Positions 37,352 through 46,673 of a DNA stretch of 64,000 nt are shown here, one piece after another. The notes beneath the pieces were generated by a model. It did no database searches. It had not been told where the DNA came from and saw only the letters and a list, made by a program, of their open reading frames with translations. Position 1 is the first letter of the stretch. Each line of letters begins with the position of its first letter. Both the position numbers and the translations under genes were made by a program. This DNA comes from Galbibacter mesophilus (GTDB lineage: Bacteria > Bacteroidota > Bacteroidia > Flavobacteriales > Flavobacteriaceae): assembly GCF_023721415.1 (NCBI RefSeq), contig NZ_JAMQVC010000001.1, forward strand, positions 248,001 to 312,000, given 5' to 3'.

Positions 37352-39184
37352 TTATTCTTTCAAAGTTTCAATCACTTCTTTATTTACTTTCCTTACTTTT
37401 TCAACATTCATTTTATCCACTTTCCTTTCGTAAGTCATAAATCCATTCACTTCCCCTTCCACATCGGTCGTTTGGGTGTAGATAGCTGCGGAAAATCCGG
37501 CTTTTACCAATTTCTTTAATTCCTCGGCATATTTAATATACTCTGCAGTAGTTTCTTTGGAATTTTTGAACTTGATATATCCCCAATTATTATCCGGTTT
37601 CCATAAATGTCCCTCTAGTGGGAGTCCGATACCGCCATACTCGCCAAGAACTGTTACCCGCTGGGCATCGTACAAATACAACTGCGGACCTGGATAGTTA
37701 TGCAAATCCAATATATCGCCTGTTTGAAAATGGTTCCCCCCACTGGCGGAATTCACCAATCTTGAAGAATCATAATTTTTGGTCCATTCTGTGATTTCAA
37801 CCGTTTTAAATTGTCCCCAACCTTCGTTAAAAGGGACCCAAACCACAATACTCGGATAAGAATACAGATAATCCATGATATCTTTCCATTCCTTTCGATA
37901 GATTGCTTCGGATTTAGGACTTCTTTTCAATTCGGTTCCATCGAAATACTTTCGGTTTTGCCAAATTGGCTGTTCATCTCCGTTGGGCATATCTTGCCAA
38001 ACCAACATTCCCAGTCGATCGCAATGTGTATACCATCTGGCGGGCTCAACTTTTACATGTTTACGGATCATATTAAAACCTAGTTCTTTTGTTTTGACAA
38101 TATCATATTTTAAGGCTTCATCTGTTGGCGCAGTGTAGAGCCCGTCTGGCCACCAACCTTGGTCTAAAGGTCCAAATTGAAAGTAATCTTGATTATTCAA
38201 CTGCATTCTAACGATTCCATTTTTATCTCTCTTTTTAGAAATCTTACGCATAGCAAAATAACTATTAACCTCATCGACCTGTTCTCCCTCGGAAAGGAGC
38301 CTAACTTTAACGTTGTATAAAAATGGATTTTCAGGCGACCACAACTTTTGATCTTTCAAGTGAACCTGCAACGCTTCATCTGCTCGAGTTTTTGACACCG
38401 AAATAACTTTTTCTCCATCCATTACCGAAACCTCAACTACATCTCCGTAAGAGGTGTTGTCAGTTTCAGCTAGAATTGACACCGAACTCGCATCAATATC
38501 TGGGGTTATTCTTAAATTCTCAATGTATTTTTCTGAAACCGGCTCTAACCAAACCGTTTGCCAAATTCCTGTTACTGGGGTGTACCAAATTCCTTTAGGC
38601 TCTTCTACCTGCTTTCCTCTTGGTTGAGGCCCATCATTGGTTGGGTCCCATACTTTCACCACAAGATTTTGATCTTCCGAAGTTAAAAAAGGTGTAATAT
38701 CAAATGAAAAAGGTGTATAACCGCCGGTGTGAGAGCCAATTTTTATATCATTCAACCAAACTTCGGCTTTCCAATCTACAGCCCCAAAATGTAATAACAC
38801 ACGCTTCCCCTCCCATCTTTTTGGGATTATGAATGCTTTGTTATACCAAACTACCTTTTCTGCCCCTACATCTTTCATTACGCCAGAAAGACTGGATTCC
38901 ACAGGAAAGGGCACCAGTATTTTTTCTTTAAACTGTTGTGGAGCATCGGCATTTTTTTCTTGTATGGAAAAATCCCACAATCCATTTAAATTTTTCCATT
39001 CTTTCCGTTCCATTATGGGTCTTGGATATTCGCCCAAAACATTATTCACATCAATTTTTTCCGCCCATTTTGTTTTAAGTTTATCTCCGGCAGGCTTCCA
39101 GCTTTGAGCCACACTGGTTAAAGAAAAAAATAAAACAGCCCAAAGAAACGGGCCTCTCTTTTTAAAGTAATAGTGAAGTTTCAT
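37352..39184 (-). CDS. Glycoside hydrolase family 2 enzyme, secreted
   Basis: 610 residues with a signal peptide (cleaved near SVAQS, ~28). Domain order of GH2: sugar-binding jelly-roll (~50-210, AEVWLNDIKIGSHTGGYTPF), immunoglobulin-like domain (~215-315) and TIM barrel. Acid/base Glu is E454 in VPFNEGWGQF, the nucleophile E515 in VLGEYGGIG. The family covers beta-galactosidases, glucuronidases and mannosidases; the specific sugar cannot be assigned and no polysaccharide-utilisation genes flank it. Periplasmic or surface location is likely. Confidence 0.9.
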   Translation of the reverse strand: MKLHYYFKKRGPFLWAVLFFSLTSVAQSWKPAGDKLKTKWAEKIDVNNVLGEYPRPIMERKEWKNLNGLWDFSIQEKNADAPQQFKEKILVPFPVESSLSGVMKDVGAEKVVWYNKAFIIPKRWEGKRVLLHFGAVDWKAEVWLNDIKIGSHTGGYTPFSFDITPFLTSEDQNLVVKVWDPTNDGPQPRGKQVEEPKGIWYTPVTGIWQTVWLEPVSEKYIENLRITPDIDASSVSILAETDNTSYGDVVEVSVMDGEKVISVSKTRADEALQVHLKDQKLWSPENPFLYNVKVRLLSEGEQVDEVNSYFAMRKISKKRDKNGIVRMQLNNQDYFQFGPLDQGWWPDGLYTAPTDEALKYDIVKTKELGFNMIRKHVKVEPARWYTHCDRLGMLVWQDMPNGDEQPIWQNRKYFDGTELKRSPKSEAIYRKEWKDIMDYLYSYPSIVVWVPFNEGWGQFKTVEITEWTKNYDSSRLVNSASGGNHFQTGDILDLHNYPGPQLYLYDAQRVTVLGEYGGIGLPLEGHLWKPDNNWGYIKFKNSKETTAEYIKYAEELKKLVKAGFSAAIYTQTTDVEGEVNGFMTYERKVDKMNVEKVRKVNKEVIETLKE

Positions 39185-39510
39185 AAAATGTATTTAAGTT
39201 GGTTTGGTGTTTTTCTGATTCTTCTCGCAGTAAAATTTCTTTTTAAAATGGATTCCGCAAAAAGTTTTAACTACTAATTTATAAAGCAATATACATTTTA
39301 AAACAGAGAAATGCGATTCTTAAAAGTGAAAAAGACTTTTAAAACCTATGCTTAAATTTCAGTAGTAATTAAAACAAACCTCCATTTTTAGCTTAAAAAG
39401 AAAGTAAGAAATTGCTAAAAGAAATATTCGCTTAAAAACGAAATCCACTTCAGAACTTGGCAACCCAAGATTCTATGAAGTGGAAATAAATATTTTAGAT
39501 AAGCTACCTA
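39185..39510. other. Intergenic region between histidine kinase and GH2 genes
   Basis: 326 AT-rich bases. Only a hairpin terminator of the kinase gene (39445-39483) is evident. The GH2 promoter must be here but no clear TAnnTTTG box was found. Confidence 0.5.
39445..39483 (-). terminator. Terminator of the GAF histidine kinase gene
   Basis: Minus-strand stem CCACTTCA / TGAAGTGG with an inner CTTGG / CCAAG stem, then ATTTCGTTTTT. Confidence 0.6.
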
Positions 39511-40716
39511 TCAATCAATAGGCCTGCGCACCAAGGGCATTTTAAAAGTGAAAGTAGTTTGCAAGTCGTTTGATTTAACATTAACAACTCCGTTATGGGC
39601 TTTGGCAATTTCTGAAACAATGTATAGGCCCAGTCCTAAGCCGCTTTCGTTTTTAGGTGTATGCTCTTTATAATAAGGCTTGAAAAGGTTATTAATCCTT
39701 TCTTCTGGTATTTTCTTTCCACCATTAATAACGGAAATAACAAAATTTCTATTCTCAATATACACGTCTACCTGCAATGGCTTCTTTCGACTACCGTGTT
39801 TTAAGGCATTCCCCAAGAGATTGGATAAAAGTTGTGCGATACGGTGCGGATCGCAAAGCACATCTTCTTTAATTCTTATATTTTCAATAACTTCTCTGGA
39901 GGGGTCCAGTGCACGGGCTTCTGCCACTACTTGCTTCAACTCTTTCAGCAGTTCCTTTTTATTGCGTTCGAGCTTCAGTTTAATTCCATCTCCCAAATGC
40001 CCTTTAGCAAAATCCAATAAATTATCGATGAGTTCCTGCATGCGATAAGAAGAAGATTTTATCATCTCCAACTGTCTCAAAACTGGTGCTGGAAGGTCGG
40101 TTTTCAGAAGTATATCAGCAGACATTCTTGCGGTTCCAACGGGATTTCTCAAATCGTGGCCTAGAACCGCAATAAAGGTTTCGCGTAGTTCTGCAATTTT
40201 ACGCTCTTCCCTCAATTGTAGGGTTGTTGCTTTTAAATCGTCTGTCATTTCAAGATGTAACGAAATTAATTCCGCATACATTTTGAACATATCTAAAATT
40301 TCCGGACTCTTGAGTTTTACCGGTTTTGGATCTAAAGCGAATAGAGTTCCGAAAAAATCCTTGTTTTTGCGATAAATAGGGACCGCAATATAGCTTTGGT
40401 AACCATACAAAGGCGGACTAGGATGTGATGAATAGTACAAATCCTGATTTGCATCTTCTATCACCACTTTTTGTCCGTGCTGACGAATTTCATTGCAAAT
40501 GGTGTTGTTCACCTCCAATTGATCGCCAGATTTTAATTTGAAATTAATATTATCCCGCGATGTACACGTTACCCACTCTTTTTCGGTAACCCGTGATACA
40601 GCGGCAAACCCCATACCTGTGGTTTTGCAAATCACATTTAAAATGGATGGGACAATTTTTATGTCCTGAATGGATTCCACATCCATTTGTACATCAAAGT
40701 CTAATTCTTGATACAT
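39511..40716 (-). CDS. GAF-domain sensor histidine kinase
   Basis: About 401 residues from ATG 40716; the frame extends to a GTG at 40791. The later start is chosen because a TATCTTTA promoter-like box lies between the two at ~40768-40761. A GAF domain covers the first ~150 residues (IAVPIYRKNKDFFGTLFALD), then a HisKA dimerisation domain with phospho-acceptor His in VLGHDLRNPVG, and a HATPase domain with LLGNALKHG and GLGLGLYIVSEIAKAHNG. No membrane segments, so it is a soluble sensor. No response regulator is adjacent; the signal is unknown. Confidence 0.87.
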   Translation of the reverse strand: MYQELDFDVQMDVESIQDIKIVPSILNVICKTTGMGFAAVSRVTEKEWVTCTSRDNINFKLKSGDQLEVNNTICNEIRQHGQKVVIEDANQDLYYSSHPSPPLYGYQSYIAVPIYRKNKDFFGTLFALDPKPVKLKSPEILDMFKMYAELISLHLEMTDDLKATTLQLREERKIAELRETFIAVLGHDLRNPVGTARMSADILLKTDLPAPVLRQLEMIKSSSYRMQELIDNLLDFAKGHLGDGIKLKLERNKKELLKELKQVVAEARALDPSREVIENIRIKEDVLCDPHRIAQLLSNLLGNALKHGSRKKPLQVDVYIENRNFVISVINGGKKIPEERINNLFKPYYKEHTPKNESGLGLGLYIVSEIAKAHNGVVNVKSNDLQTTFTFKMPLVRRPID

Positions 40717-40978
40717 AAATTCTTTCTCGATGGTTAGGTAAAAAGGTTTTTCAGCGTATTGTAAAGATACTATATTCACTTCGGTAAGCACGTACCAACC
40801 CTCAACATTTAACCATCTGTGTTAGTAATATTTGCTATTGTGTTATTTATAGCATATCTAACCAATAGATTATACGTTTATTTTACAAACCATTCCTTCC
40901 CGACACCAATTTTTAAAGGCACCTTATTTAAAAATTATTAGTACTTTAGACTACTATTTCAACAACCACTTAATATTC

Positions 40979-42019
40979 ATGATTAGCATACAAGTTCAGT
41001 CTTTACCCATAGATGAAGTTATTCAAGATATTGCAAGCGCGTTGGACGCTGATTATAAAGTTATTTGCGACGAGTATATCTTGGAAATACCAGAAAAACA
41101 TGGATCTGGTAAAATAAAAGGCATTAATTTCAATAGAGGACTTGGACTTATTCAATACAACTGTACTTTTAAAGAAGATATTGAAATTCAATTTGTGGTA
41201 GACGATGTACATCCTGTGAAATTTATTTTTTGTCTGAAAGGAGATTTTTACCATCGTTTTGAAAATTCCGAAGAAGAAAACCACATTTCTCAATTTCAGA
41301 ATGCTATTGTAGCTAGTCAAAATAGTTTTGGCCATATTTTTAGGGTAAAAGCGAATACGGAAGTGTGCATTAACAGCGTAGAAGTCATCCGGGCTTTATT
41401 TGAAGAAAGATTGAGATGCGACATGGACGATCTCGATGAAAATCTTTTGAAACTGTTTAAAGATAAAACCGGTAACGACTCTTTCTACTACGAAGGTTTT
41501 TACAGCTTAATTATAGCAAACACCTTAAAAAATATTAATAATTACGCCGAGGAAAGGTTTCTACGGAATTTATTTCTGGAAGGAAAAACATATTTGGTAC
41601 TAGCTCAACAAATCCTACAATACAAAGACGACAAAGAAAACGGCGACCAGAAAAAATTGATACGCCAAAGTGAAATTAAGCTTATAGAAAAAGCTGCCAA
41701 TCATATACATCATAGCCTCAGCAATTTAGGCACCATTACCGAAATTGCCGCTCAAGTAGGAGTCAACCCCAATAAATTACAAATGGGATTTCAAGAACTT
41801 TACGGCGAAACCGTAAACGATTTTATAAAAAGAATTCGCTTGAATACCGCTACAACATTACTCACGGAAACCGATTATTCCATGTTGGAAATTCAAGACA
41901 GGATAGGGATTTCCAGTAAAAGTTATTTCTCTAAAATTTTCAAAGACCACTACGGAATTTCTCCTTCCAAATTTAGGCAAGACAACAAAGAAGCGCTTAG
42001 AAAACGAAAGGATAAATAA
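40979..42019 (+). CDS. AraC family transcriptional regulator
   Basis: 346 residues. The N-terminal ~220 residues are a sensor domain with no family I can name (IEIQFVVDDVHPVKFIFCLKG). The C-terminal ~100 residues hold the AraC helix-turn-helix pair: LGTITEIAAQVGVNPNKLQM and YSMLEIQDRIGISSKSYFSK, ending GISPSKFRQ. It is divergent from the GAF histidine kinase (263 bp between the chosen starts) and is followed at 119 bp by a small membrane-protein gene. A regulator of unknown effector. Confidence 0.88.
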   Translation: MISIQVQSLPIDEVIQDIASALDADYKVICDEYILEIPEKHGSGKIKGINFNRGLGLIQYNCTFKEDIEIQFVVDDVHPVKFIFCLKGDFYHRFENSEEENHISQFQNAIVASQNSFGHIFRVKANTEVCINSVEVIRALFEERLRCDMDDLDENLLKLFKDKTGNDSFYYEGFYSLIIANTLKNINNYAEERFLRNLFLEGKTYLVLAQQILQYKDDKENGDQKKLIRQSEIKLIEKAANHIHHSLSNLGTITEIAAQVGVNPNKLQMGFQELYGETVNDFIKRIRLNTATTLLTETDYSMLEIQDRIGISSKSYFSKIFKDHYGISPSKFRQDNKEALRKRKDK

Positions 42020-42051
42020 AGGCTGGACAAAAGATAGATTCCCAGATGTTT

Positions 42052-42059
42052 TGTACCTT
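42052..42059 (+). promoter_or_regulatory. -7 promoter element of the small membrane-protein gene
   Basis: TACCTTTG followed by CACCC, 79 bases before the ATG. This implies a leader of about 70 nt containing GACGC...GCGTC inverted repeats. The -33 box is weak. Confidence 0.5.
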
Positions 42060-42137
42060 TGCACCCACAAAGAAGAGGACGCTTTGAAATGTTTTCCAGA
42101 CTTTTGCGTCTAAAGAAAGAACAACGAATAAGAGCAT

Positions 42138-42341
42138 ATGAAATTAGCACTCATTAGCATTGTATTATTAGGATTAGCATTTGCCGGAATCGCCATAAAA
42201 ATTTGGGGTAAAAAAGACGGTAAGTTCGCTGGAACCTGCGCCAGCCAGTCGCCTTTTTTAAACAAAGAAGGAGAAGCTTGTAGTTTCTGCGGAAAATTAC
42301 CGGAAGAACAAGACTGCAAAGCAGAAGCAAAACAAAACTAA
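42138..42341 (+). CDS. Small membrane-anchored protein with a cysteine motif
   Basis: 67 residues. One hydrophobic helix (residues 2-22) then a short soluble tail with four Cys: CASQ, CSFC and DC. The CxxC suggests metal binding or a disulphide. Similar short proteins are widespread in flavobacteria without a known role. It lies between an AraC regulator and an ECF sigma gene on the same strand and has its own -7 box. Confidence 0.75.
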   Translation: MKLALISIVLLGLAFAGIAIKIWGKKDGKFAGTCASQSPFLNKEGEACSFCGKLPEEQDCKAEAKQN

Positions 42342-42427
42342 ATTCGCTTTAAAATAAATTTATAATGAATGGCTGATATCATAACTAGCCATTTATTAAC
42401 CCACTTATTACTGAAAACGTTGCCGTA

Positions 42428-42991
42428 TTGCAAATTTCTGAACAGACCATTAAAGAACATATAAAAAACGCCAAGGAAGGCGATCAAAAATCGTTTAGTT
42501 TTTTACTGAACAGTTTCTGGATTGATGTCTACAGTTTTCAGCTTTTAAGAACGCGTAATGAAAATGACGCGGAAGATATCACCATAAGGACTTTCTCCAG
42601 GGCTTTCGACAAAATTGACAGCTACAACGATGATTATGAATTTAAAACGTGGCTCATCACGATTTCCAAGAATATTCATATTGATTTAGTCCGAAAAAAG
42701 AAATCGGAAATTAACCACAAAACGCTTCAACAAGAGGATAACAATATTTACAATCTGGCAGACGACAGCCCTTCCGCAGAAGATAATTTGATTAAAGAAC
42801 AAAATCTTGCAAGTTTACTTCAGCATATAAAAAAATTGAAGCCACATTATCAAAAAGTGATCAACCTACGGTTTTTCCAAGAATTATCTTATGCAGAAAT
42901 CGCCAAAGAGCTTGACGAACCCTTAAACAACGTTAAAGTTAAAATTTTACGGGCAAAAAAATTGTTGGCAGAAATTATTCATCAGAAATAA
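42428..42991 (+). CDS. ECF-type RNA polymerase sigma factor
   Basis: 187 residues from TTG 42428; no ATG is available near the N-terminus. Region 2 contains NDAEDITIRTFSRAFDKIDSY and EFKTWLITISKNIHIDLVRKK, and region 4 YQKVINLRFFQELSYAEIAKEL with helix-turn-helix DEPLNNVKVKILRAKKLL. No anti-sigma gene follows; the next gene, a metal transporter, starts 53 bases on. Its regulon is unknown, but three ECF-like promoters are noted in this window. Confidence 0.9.
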   Translation: MQISEQTIKEHIKNAKEGDQKSFSFLLNSFWIDVYSFQLLRTRNENDAEDITIRTFSRAFDKIDSYNDDYEFKTWLITISKNIHIDLVRKKKSEINHKTLQQEDNNIYNLADDSPSAEDNLIKEQNLASLLQHIKKLKPHYQKVINLRFFQELSYAEIAKELDEPLNNVKVKILRAKKLLAEIIHQK

Positions 42992-43043
42992 AACTGTAAA
43001 CTTTTTCTGCTCCCTACTCCCACTTTACCCAACATCATTTCTT

Positions 43044-44330
43044 TTGCAATTAGATTTGCTAAAAAAATCCTTAATTTCACGAGTTGAAAAATTAACTTCA
43101 ACCAAAACCAACGTGATTAAGTTTCTTAAAAAATTAGGTCCCGGACTTCTATTTGCGGGAGCCGCCATTGGCGTGTCCCATTTAGTTCAATCTACCAGAG
43201 CCGGAGCCGATTATGGTTTTAGCTTACTTTGGGCGCTGTTACTCGCGCATCTTTTCAAATATCCCTTTTTTCAATATGCGCCGCGGTATGCTATGGCTAC
43301 CGGCGAAAGCTTATTGGACGGTTATAAAAAATTGGGAAAAGGTGTTTTATACGCTTATTTTTTACTAAACCTAACTACCATGTTCACAATACAAACCGCA
43401 GTAACCATTGTTACCGCAGGTTTGGCTTCGAATCTTTTTGGCATTACGGCCAATCCTATTACATGGAGCGTTATTGTTACCATTTGCTGCTTGTTAATTT
43501 TACTAATCGGAAAGTACAAGCTTTTGGATAATTTGATGAAAATCATAATCTGTACGCTTACGCTGTGTACCGTAGTTGCTATTCTAATGGCATTTTCATC
43601 TTCAGAAAAATCAATAAATCTTACGCAAACATTCCCAACGGATATTGGCGGGATTGCCTTCATTATTGCCTTCATGGGTTGGATGCCAGCACCTTTAGAT
43701 ATTTCTGTTTGGCATTCCCTTTGGGCTCTTGAAAAAAAGAAAGGTCAAAAGTCCTACAAAACAAAAAGAGCCATTACCGATTTTAATATTGGCTACCTCA
43801 GCACCATTATTTTAGGTGTTTTCTTTTTAAGCTTGGGCGCTTTGGTTATGTACCAATCCAATGAAGATTTTAACAACGGTGCTACCCAATTTGCATTTCA
43901 GTTTATAAACATGTACACAGAAACGCTTGGCAGCAACACCTATTACGTCATCGCGATAGCGGCATTTACGGCTATGTTTAGCACTACGCTTACCACTTTA
44001 GATGCTTCGCCAAGGGCAATGGCTGCCTGCACATCTTTAATTTTAAAAAAGAAGAATCGAAACTATTATCCCTATTGGATCATAAGTTTAGCCATCGGGA
44101 CTATATGTATTTTGTTTTTCTTACTATCCGAAATGAAACTGCTTATCGATATCGCCACTATTTTATCTTTCATTACAGCTCCGTTTTATGCCATCATAAA
44201 TTATAAATTGGTTACCTCGAAACACATGCCAAACAAATGGAAACCTAGCACCTGCATGCATATTTTGAGCTGGATGGGAATTCTATTTTTAATAGGGTTT
44301 ACACTTTGGTATTTAGCAACTATTCTCTGA
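43044..44330 (+). CDS. NRAMP-family divalent metal transporter
   Basis: 428 residues with about eleven membrane helices. GPGLLFAGAAIGVSHLVQSTRAGADYGF is a variant of the first-helix metal-binding region of NRAMP proteins, where DPGN in classical members is replaced by GVSH. GWMPAPLDISVWHSL covers the sixth helix, where classical members have MPH. The change at both helices means that manganese or iron transport is not certain; magnesium or another substrate is possible. The start is TTG 43044, or GTG 43111 could be used. It follows the ECF sigma gene by 53 bp. Confidence 0.84.
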   Translation: MQLDLLKKSLISRVEKLTSTKTNVIKFLKKLGPGLLFAGAAIGVSHLVQSTRAGADYGFSLLWALLLAHLFKYPFFQYAPRYAMATGESLLDGYKKLGKGVLYAYFLLNLTTMFTIQTAVTIVTAGLASNLFGITANPITWSVIVTICCLLILLIGKYKLLDNLMKIIICTLTLCTVVAILMAFSSSEKSINLTQTFPTDIGGIAFIIAFMGWMPAPLDISVWHSLWALEKKKGQKSYKTKRAITDFNIGYLSTIILGVFFLSLGALVMYQSNEDFNNGATQFAFQFINMYTETLGSNTYYVIAIAAFTAMFSTTLTTLDASPRAMAACTSLILKKKNRNYYPYWIISLAIGTICILFFLLSEMKLLIDIATILSFITAPFYAIINYKLVTSKHMPNKWKPSTCMHILSWMGILFLIGFTLWYLATIL

Positions 44331-44385
44331 TTTTAAAGCCTTTAATACTTCATCCCGTTTAACGTAATTTTCAGACATAACTTTG

Positions 44386-44393
44386 TATCTTTG
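44386..44393 (+). promoter_or_regulatory. -7 promoter element of lipA
   Basis: TATCTTTG followed by TACCC, 17 bases before the ATG; the -33 box is weak. Confidence 0.55.
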
Positions 44394-44410
44394 TACCCTA
44401 ATATTTAATT

Positions 44411-45289
44411 ATGAGTATAGATACTGCCAGCAGCATTGCCCCTCCTAAAAAAGGAAAGCCAAAATGGCTACGGGTAAAACTGCCGACCGGAAAAAAATAT
44501 ACAGAATTAAGAGGGTTAGTAGATAAATACAACCTGCATACCATTTGTACTTCTGGTAGTTGTCCAAACATGGGCGAATGCTGGGGGGAAGGTACCGCCA
44601 CTTTTATGATTTTAGGGAATGTTTGTACCCGATCTTGTGGATTTTGCGGAGTTAAAACCGGAAGACCGGAGACGGTAGACTGGGAAGAGCCTGAAAAAGT
44701 TGCGCGCTCCATTAAAATTATGGGCATAAAACATGCGGTTATCACCTCTGTAGATCGTGATGATTTAAAAGATATGGGGTCTATCATTTGGGCAGAAACT
44801 GTGAAAGCTATTCGCAGAATGAACCCAAACACCACCCTGGAAACACTCATTCCAGATTTTCAAGGAATCGAAAGACATTTAGATAGAATCGTTACCGTTT
44901 CTCCTGAAGTAGTTTCCCACAACATGGAAACAGTTAGAAGGTTAACCCGCGAAGTGCGCATTCAAGCAAAATATGACCGTAGCCTTGCTGTTTTAAAATA
45001 TCTAAAAGACCAAGGCATTAAACGTACAAAATCTGGTATCATGCTAGGTTTAGGTGAAAAAGAAGAAGAAGTCATAGAAACCTTGCACGACCTTAGAGAT
45101 GCCAATGTAGATGTTGTTACCATTGGTCAATACCTGCAACCTTCAAAAAAACACTTGCCCGTAAAACAGTTTATAACACCAGATCAGTTTAAAAAATATG
45201 AAGAAATAGGGCTGGATTTAGGATTTAGACATGTAGAAAGTGGCGCTTTGGTGAGATCATCTTATAAAGCGCACAAGCATATTGAGTGA
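44411..45289 (+). CDS. lipA: Lipoyl synthase
   Basis: 292 residues. Radical-SAM enzyme that inserts two sulphur atoms into octanoyl groups on lipoyl domains. The auxiliary cluster is bound by C46, C51 and C57 ([12 protein letters not shown]), the radical-SAM cluster by C72, C76 and C79 (CTRSCGFC). The C-terminal [11 protein letters not shown] supplies the Ser ligand of the auxiliary cluster. Full length. Single gene with its own -7 box; no lipB adjacent. Confidence 0.97.
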   Translation: MSIDTASSIAPPKKGKPKWLRVKLPTGKKYTELRGLVDKYNLHTICTSGSCPNMGECWGEGTATFMILGNVCTRSCGFCGVKTGRPETVDWEEPEKVARSIKIMGIKHAVITSVDRDDLKDMGSIIWAETVKAIRRMNPNTTLETLIPDFQGIERHLDRIVTVSPEVVSHNMETVRRLTREVRIQAKYDRSLAVLKYLKDQGIKRTKSGIMLGLGEKEEEVIETLHDLRDANVDVVTIGQYLQPSKKHLPVKQFITPDQFKKYEEIGLDLGFRHVESGALVRSSYKAHKHIE

Positions 45290-45408
45290 TTTTTCAATTT
45301 TTAGTATTGCTAGAGTTGCTATTTTATAAATAGCTTCCTAAATGTTTTAGACAAAGCATCATTACAGATAATTATTTTAAAAGTTTTTGCATTGTTCAAG
45401 TTTGCTTT

Positions 45409-45599
45409 GGCCTATCTAGAAAAATATTGAAAATCAAGGAAGCAGCAGGGGATAAATGATAAAAATCTGTTTGAGACCGACCGTAAGGAAGGGCGAGTTA
45501 TTTTTATCAGTGGCTGGGGATTCCGTAGTATTTTCTCATATTTTTATAGCAAGCCTAGATTTTTTTGGTTCGTTTTTTTATCGATGAAAAAAATGAACA
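45409..45599 (-). repeat. 190-bp dispersed repeat, copy 3 (inverted)
   Basis: The reverse complement of copies 1 and 2, somewhat more diverged, for example an extra A in the terminal palindrome and GACCGA for GTCCGA. It includes the palindrome end at 45567-45599 and the inner TGATAAAAAT / ATTTTTATCA pair. It ends 34 bp before the gap start codon. The rest of the 45290-45408 gap shows nothing recognisable. Confidence 0.9.
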
Positions 45600-45632
45600 A
45601 ATAATATTTTAAGACTCGATTGTTATTTTATA

Positions 45633-46637
45633 TTGAATGTTTTGGAAAAAACCCGCATTGCCATTAATGGATTCGGTAGAATTGGCCGAACTGTTTTCCG
45701 TCTTTTGTTAGAAAACCCCGAAATTGAAGTGGTTGCCATAAATGATTTGGCGGACACTAGAACTTTAAGTCATTTATTAAAGTATGACAGTATTCACGGT
45801 GTTTTATCTAAGGAAGTAACCTTTGATGATAAACACATCATTGTTGAAGGTAAAAAATTCCAGCTTTTAAATTGCGCTACTATCGAAGCAATTAATTGGA
45901 AAGAGTTGGAAGTTGATATTGTTATTGAAGCCACTGGAAAATTTAAAAAACGTGAGCAATTGCAACATCACATTTTGGGCGGCGCAAAAAAGGTAATACT
46001 ATCGGTTCCCCCAGTGGATGAATCCATTAAAATGGTTGTTTTAGGTGTGAACGAGCATATTTTAGATGGTTCGGAAACTATTATTTCCAATGCTTCCTGC
46101 ACCACCAACAATGCAGCACCCATGATTAAGGTTATAAACGAACTGTGCGGTATTGAACAAGCATACATAACGACCGTTCATTCTTACACATCAGATCAAA
46201 GTCTGCATGACCAACCCCATCGTGACCTAAGAAGGGCTCGCGCCGCTAGTCAGTCGATTGTGCCCACTACTACCGGTGCTGCAAAAGCCTTAACAAGTAT
46301 TTTTCCGTCGCTTAGTGATGTTATTGGCGGCTGTGGAATTCGTGTTCCTGTTCCGGATGGTTCCTTGACGGATATTACTTTCAACGTTAAAAAAGAAACT
46401 TCAATTGAAGCCGTGAATGAGGCTTTTAAAAAAGCTTCCGAAGGAAAATTAAAGAATATTCTTTCTTATACTGAAGATCCTATTGTTTCCGTGGATATTA
46501 TAAACAATCCCTATTCCTGTACTTTCGATGCTCAAATGACCTCCGTAATCGGTAAAATGGTAAAAATAATCGGTTGGTACGACAATGAATATGGATATAG
46601 TAACCGGGTTGTCGAATTAATTCAGCTTATTAAATAG
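45633..46637 (+). CDS. gap: Glyceraldehyde-3-phosphate dehydrogenase, type I
   Basis: 334 residues. NAD-binding GFGRIGR at the N-terminus. AINDLAD after strand beta-2 points to NAD. Catalytic C156 lies in SNASCTTNN and H183 in TTVHSYTSDQ. Oxidises glyceraldehyde 3-phosphate in glycolysis or runs in reverse. The start is read as TTG 45633 (another TTG at 45642); no in-frame ATG is suitable. It stands 34 bp downstream of repeat copy 3, which may supply or have displaced its promoter. The hybrid kinase gene follows after 36 bp. Confidence 0.94.
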   Translation: MNVLEKTRIAINGFGRIGRTVFRLLLENPEIEVVAINDLADTRTLSHLLKYDSIHGVLSKEVTFDDKHIIVEGKKFQLLNCATIEAINWKELEVDIVIEATGKFKKREQLQHHILGGAKKVILSVPPVDESIKMVVLGVNEHILDGSETIISNASCTTNNAAPMIKVINELCGIEQAYITTVHSYTSDQSLHDQPHRDLRRARAASQSIVPTTTGAAKALTSIFPSLSDVIGGCGIRVPVPDGSLTDITFNVKKETSIEAVNEAFKKASEGKLKNILSYTEDPIVSVDIINNPYSCTFDAQMTSVIGKMVKIIGWYDNEYGYSNRVVELIQLIK

Positions 46638-46673
46638 AAATAATTATATTTACAGCATAGCATTTATTTAAAT

